The notes beneath the pieces are model-generated. The model was given only the letters and a program-made list of their open reading frames with translations, was not told the origin of the DNA and did not search any database. 64,000 nucleotides of DNA from Streptomyces sp. cg36. GTDB lineage: Bacteria > Actinomycetota > Actinomycetes > Streptomycetales > Streptomycetaceae. Location of the stretch: positions 7,407,501 through 7,471,500 of the forward strand of contig NZ_CP163520.1 in assembly GCF_041080675.1 (NCBI RefSeq). Reading direction: 5' to 3'. Made by a program: the position numbers and the translations under genes. This document shows, piece after piece, positions 62,301 through 64,000 of the stretch; within the stretch, counting starts at the first letter, position 1, and every line of letters begins with the position of its first letter.

Positions 62301-63524
62301 CTACTTGGCCGGTGACAGCGTGTAGACGTGCTTCGGCGTGACGACGCTCGTGATCGCCCGGCCGACGACGGTGCTCGGCTCGCCGCCCTTGTAGAGGATG
62401 TCCGTGTTGAGCAGCGCGATGACCGTCGCCTTCTGCTCCGGCAGGTACAGGGTGAGGTTCTCGTAGCCCGGCAGTGAGCCGTTGTGGCCGATCCAGCCGT
62501 TCACATCGAAGATGCCGAGGCCGTAGCTCGCGCCGGTGATGCCGGTGGGCAGGACCTTGAGGCGCTGCTTCTGGGTGGCGGGCGAGAGCAGGGTGCCCGT
62601 GGCGAGGTCCTTGGCCCAGTGCTTGAGGTCGTGCAGGTCGGAGATCATGGCCCCGGCCGCCCAGGCCCAGCTGGGGTTCCAGTGGGTGCTGTCGGCGACC
62701 TTCCCGCTGAGCGTCTGGTTGGTGTAGCCGTGGGCGTGCGGGCGGGGGAACTCGGCGCCCTTGGGGAAGAGCGTGCCGTCGAGGTGGCTCGGCCGCAGGA
62801 TCCGGTGCTCGACGACGTCCCGCAGGCTCTTGCCGGTCATCTTCTCGACCACCAGGCCGAGCAGGACGTAGTTGGAGTTCGAGTACTGGAACTTGGTGCC
62901 CGGGGCGGACGTGTTGGAGTGCTTGTAGCCGTAGGCCAGCAGCTCCTGCGGCGTGAAGGCGCGCTGGGGGTTGCTGAGGAGCGCCTTCACGAAGTCGGCG
63001 TCCTCGCTGTACGGGAACAGGCCGCTGCGCATCTCCAGGAGGTGGCGCAGCGTGATGTTCCGGCCGTTGGGCACGCCCTTGACGTACTTCGCGACCGGGT
63101 CGTCCAGGTGTGCCCGGCCGCCGTCGACGAGCTCCAGCAGCGCCGTGGCGGTGAACGTCTTGGTCACGCTGCCGATGCGGATCTTCATGTCGTCGGTCAT
63201 GCGCTCGCCGGTCTTCTTGTCGGCGACGCCGAACGCGCGCACGTAGCTGCCCTTGCCGGGCAGCCAGACACCGACCTGCAGACCGGGGAGGTTCAGCTGC
63301 TTCATGGCCTCCCGCACGGCCTTGTCGAGCTTGGCGCTCAGCTGTGGGCTCAGCTCGTGCCGCGGGAAGTCGTGGTCGTCGTCGCCCCTGGCGGGGGTGG
63401 CGGACACGGGCGGCGCCGCCTGCGCCGGGGCGCCGGCCAGCGGCAGCAGGCCCACGACGGCCAGTGCGGCGGCGGCCAGGGCGCGGGCCGCCGCCGAGCG
63501 GTGGGAAAGGGGGCGTCTTGTCAT
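62301..63524 (-). CDS. Secreted serine hydrolase (class C beta-lactamase / D,D-peptidase type)
   Basis: A 407-residue exported protein. Signal peptide 1-36 (ALAAAALAVVGLLPLAGAPAQA). Catalytic motifs: SVTK (Ser119, Lys122), YSNSNY, and HNG in WIGHNGSLPGYENLTLY. The family includes D-alanyl-D-alanine carboxypeptidases, esterases and class C beta-lactamases; without experiment the activity (peptidoglycan trimming or ester/beta-lactam hydrolysis) cannot be chosen. GAGAGG precedes the ATG at 63524. Divergent from the carboxymuconolactone decarboxylase-family gene. Confidence 0.8.
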   Translation of the reverse strand: MTRRPLSHRSAAARALAAAALAVVGLLPLAGAPAQAAPPVSATPARGDDDHDFPRHELSPQLSAKLDKAVREAMKQLNLPGLQVGVWLPGKGSYVRAFGVADKKTGERMTDDMKIRIGSVTKTFTATALLELVDGGRAHLDDPVAKYVKGVPNGRNITLRHLLEMRSGLFPYSEDADFVKALLSNPQRAFTPQELLAYGYKHSNTSAPGTKFQYSNSNYVLLGLVVEKMTGKSLRDVVEHRILRPSHLDGTLFPKGAEFPRPHAHGYTNQTLSGKVADSTHWNPSWAWAAGAMISDLHDLKHWAKDLATGTLLSPATQKQRLKVLPTGITGASYGLGIFDVNGWIGHNGSLPGYENLTLYLPEQKATVIALLNTDILYKGGEPSTVVGRAITSVVTPKHVYTLSPAK

Positions 63525-63702
63525 GTTCTGGGCCTCTCGTCTCGGTTCGTCTGCCGAGCAGATCGTCCGCGACGAGGAGTCCGCGTCACGCCCGCCGGGG
63601 GCGCGGACGGGGTGAACTTGACGCCGATCCACCCGATCGGCCCTGTACGGGGTGGGGGTGAGGGGTTCGCCGGGGAGGGGCGTTCTCCGTGCCGCTCCTT
63701 GC

Positions 63703-63744
63703 GCTTCTCTTCTCGAAGCGGGATAGTGATTCGAAAAAAGAAGC
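63703..63744. promoter_or_regulatory. Imperfect inverted repeat before the decarboxylase-family gene
   Basis: GCTTCTCTTCTCGAA (63703-63717) and TTCGAAAAAAGAAGC (63730-63744) match at 13 of 15 positions around a 12-nt spacer. Located 27-70 nt upstream of the start at 63771; candidate operator or hairpin in the leader. Confidence 0.4.
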
Positions 63745-63770
63745 ACCCGTCAGGCTTGGAGGGATGCCGC

Positions 63771-64000
63771 ATGCCGCGCATCGATCCGCTCGATCCGCCC
63801 TACCCCGCACCGATCGGCCGGGCTCTGCGCAGATGGATGCCGCCGGGCGCGGCGCACGAGCCGCTCACGCTGTTCCGGGTGCTGCACCGCAACCCTGAGC
63901 TGGCGTCCCGCATGTTCGCGCTCGGCGCGGGGCTGCTCGGGCATGGCCTGCTGCCCGCCGCCGACCGGGAGCTCGTGATCGCCCGTGTCACCGCCCGGGC
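63771..64000 (+). CDS. Carboxymuconolactone decarboxylase family protein (5' part)
   Basis: The window ends 76 codons into this gene. The visible N-terminus (MPRIDPLDPPYPAPIGRALRRWMPPGAAHEPLTLFRVLHRNPELASRMFALGAGLLGHGLLPAADRELVIARVTARA) is typical of CMD/AhpD-like proteins, where the conserved catalytic Cys-x-x-Cys or His region lies further on and is not yet seen. GGAGGG at 63759-63764 fixes the ATG. Peroxidase or decarboxylase activity cannot be decided from this part. Confidence 0.75.
   Translation, partial: MPRIDPLDPPYPAPIGRALRRWMPPGAAHEPLTLFRVLHRNPELASRMFALGAGLLGHGLLPAADRELVIARVTAR

Overview
The window is high-GC actinobacterial DNA, almost certainly Streptomyces or a close relative. 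Evidence: very strong GC3 bias, many GTG and TTG starts, Tat and Sec exoproteins, Streptomyces-type families (ANTAR-GAF regulator, FBP-domain protein, large MMPL exporter, GH59-CBM13 enzyme, CHAT protein) and hairpin terminators with weak or no T-tract. No rRNA, tRNA, CRISPR array, insertion sequence or phage integrase was seen. About 46 protein genes or gene remnants are supported, plus a set of terminators and candidate operators.

Layout. 1-7 kb: tail of a membrane protein, secreted GH59 glycosidase, ANTAR-GAF regulator, cytochrome P450, aldo/keto reductase. 7-14.7 kb: minus-strand cassette SWIM-like zinc protein > vWA protein > MoxR AAA+ ATPase > DUF5682 protein. 14.9-19 kb: Tat-exported beta-propeller, NTF2-like protein, acetyltransferase remnant, FBP-domain protein divergent from a TetR regulator, SGNH hydrolase. 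19.4-23.3 kb: phage receptor-binding/TagC-like propeller, a small Tat-exported protein sharing its C-terminal module, and a secreted M1 peptidase. 23.4-31.4 kb: methyltransferase, MarR regulator divergent from a prolyl aminopeptidase over a perfect 31-bp palindrome, a 1452-residue CHAT protein with a 9-copy internal repeat, GNAT acetyltransferase. 31.5-33.9 kb: MMPL exporter.

34-50 kb reads as a proline/hydroxyproline (peptide) utilisation locus: a five-gene peptide-type ABC importer, divergent from a DHDPS-family lyase, an aldehyde dehydrogenase and a prolyl aminopeptidase; then, beyond a UvrA-like ABC protein and a methyltransferase, a two-cysteine proline racemase/4-hydroxyproline epimerase divergent from a small unknown gene and a class V aminotransferase. 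Near-identical operator-like sequences lie in front of the importer, the lyase and the racemase, and a related dyad lies in front of a secreted S33 peptidase at 58 kb. The FAD-dependent D-hydroxyproline oxidase and the regulator expected for this pathway are not in the window.

50-64 kb is ordinary accessory chromosome: DLH-family hydrolase divergent from a GlxA/AraC regulator, VOC proteins, ArsR-type regulator divergent from a quinone oxidoreductase, a cupin fused to a zinc ribbon, a membrane-anchored PQQ-type propeller, the S33 peptidase, a Tat-exported NlpC/P60 protein, another cupin, an aldo/keto reductase with its middle deleted, a serine beta-lactamase-like hydrolase, and the start of a carboxymuconolactone decarboxylase-family gene. 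Both aldo/keto reductase genes have a MerR-type promoter with a 19-bp spacer.
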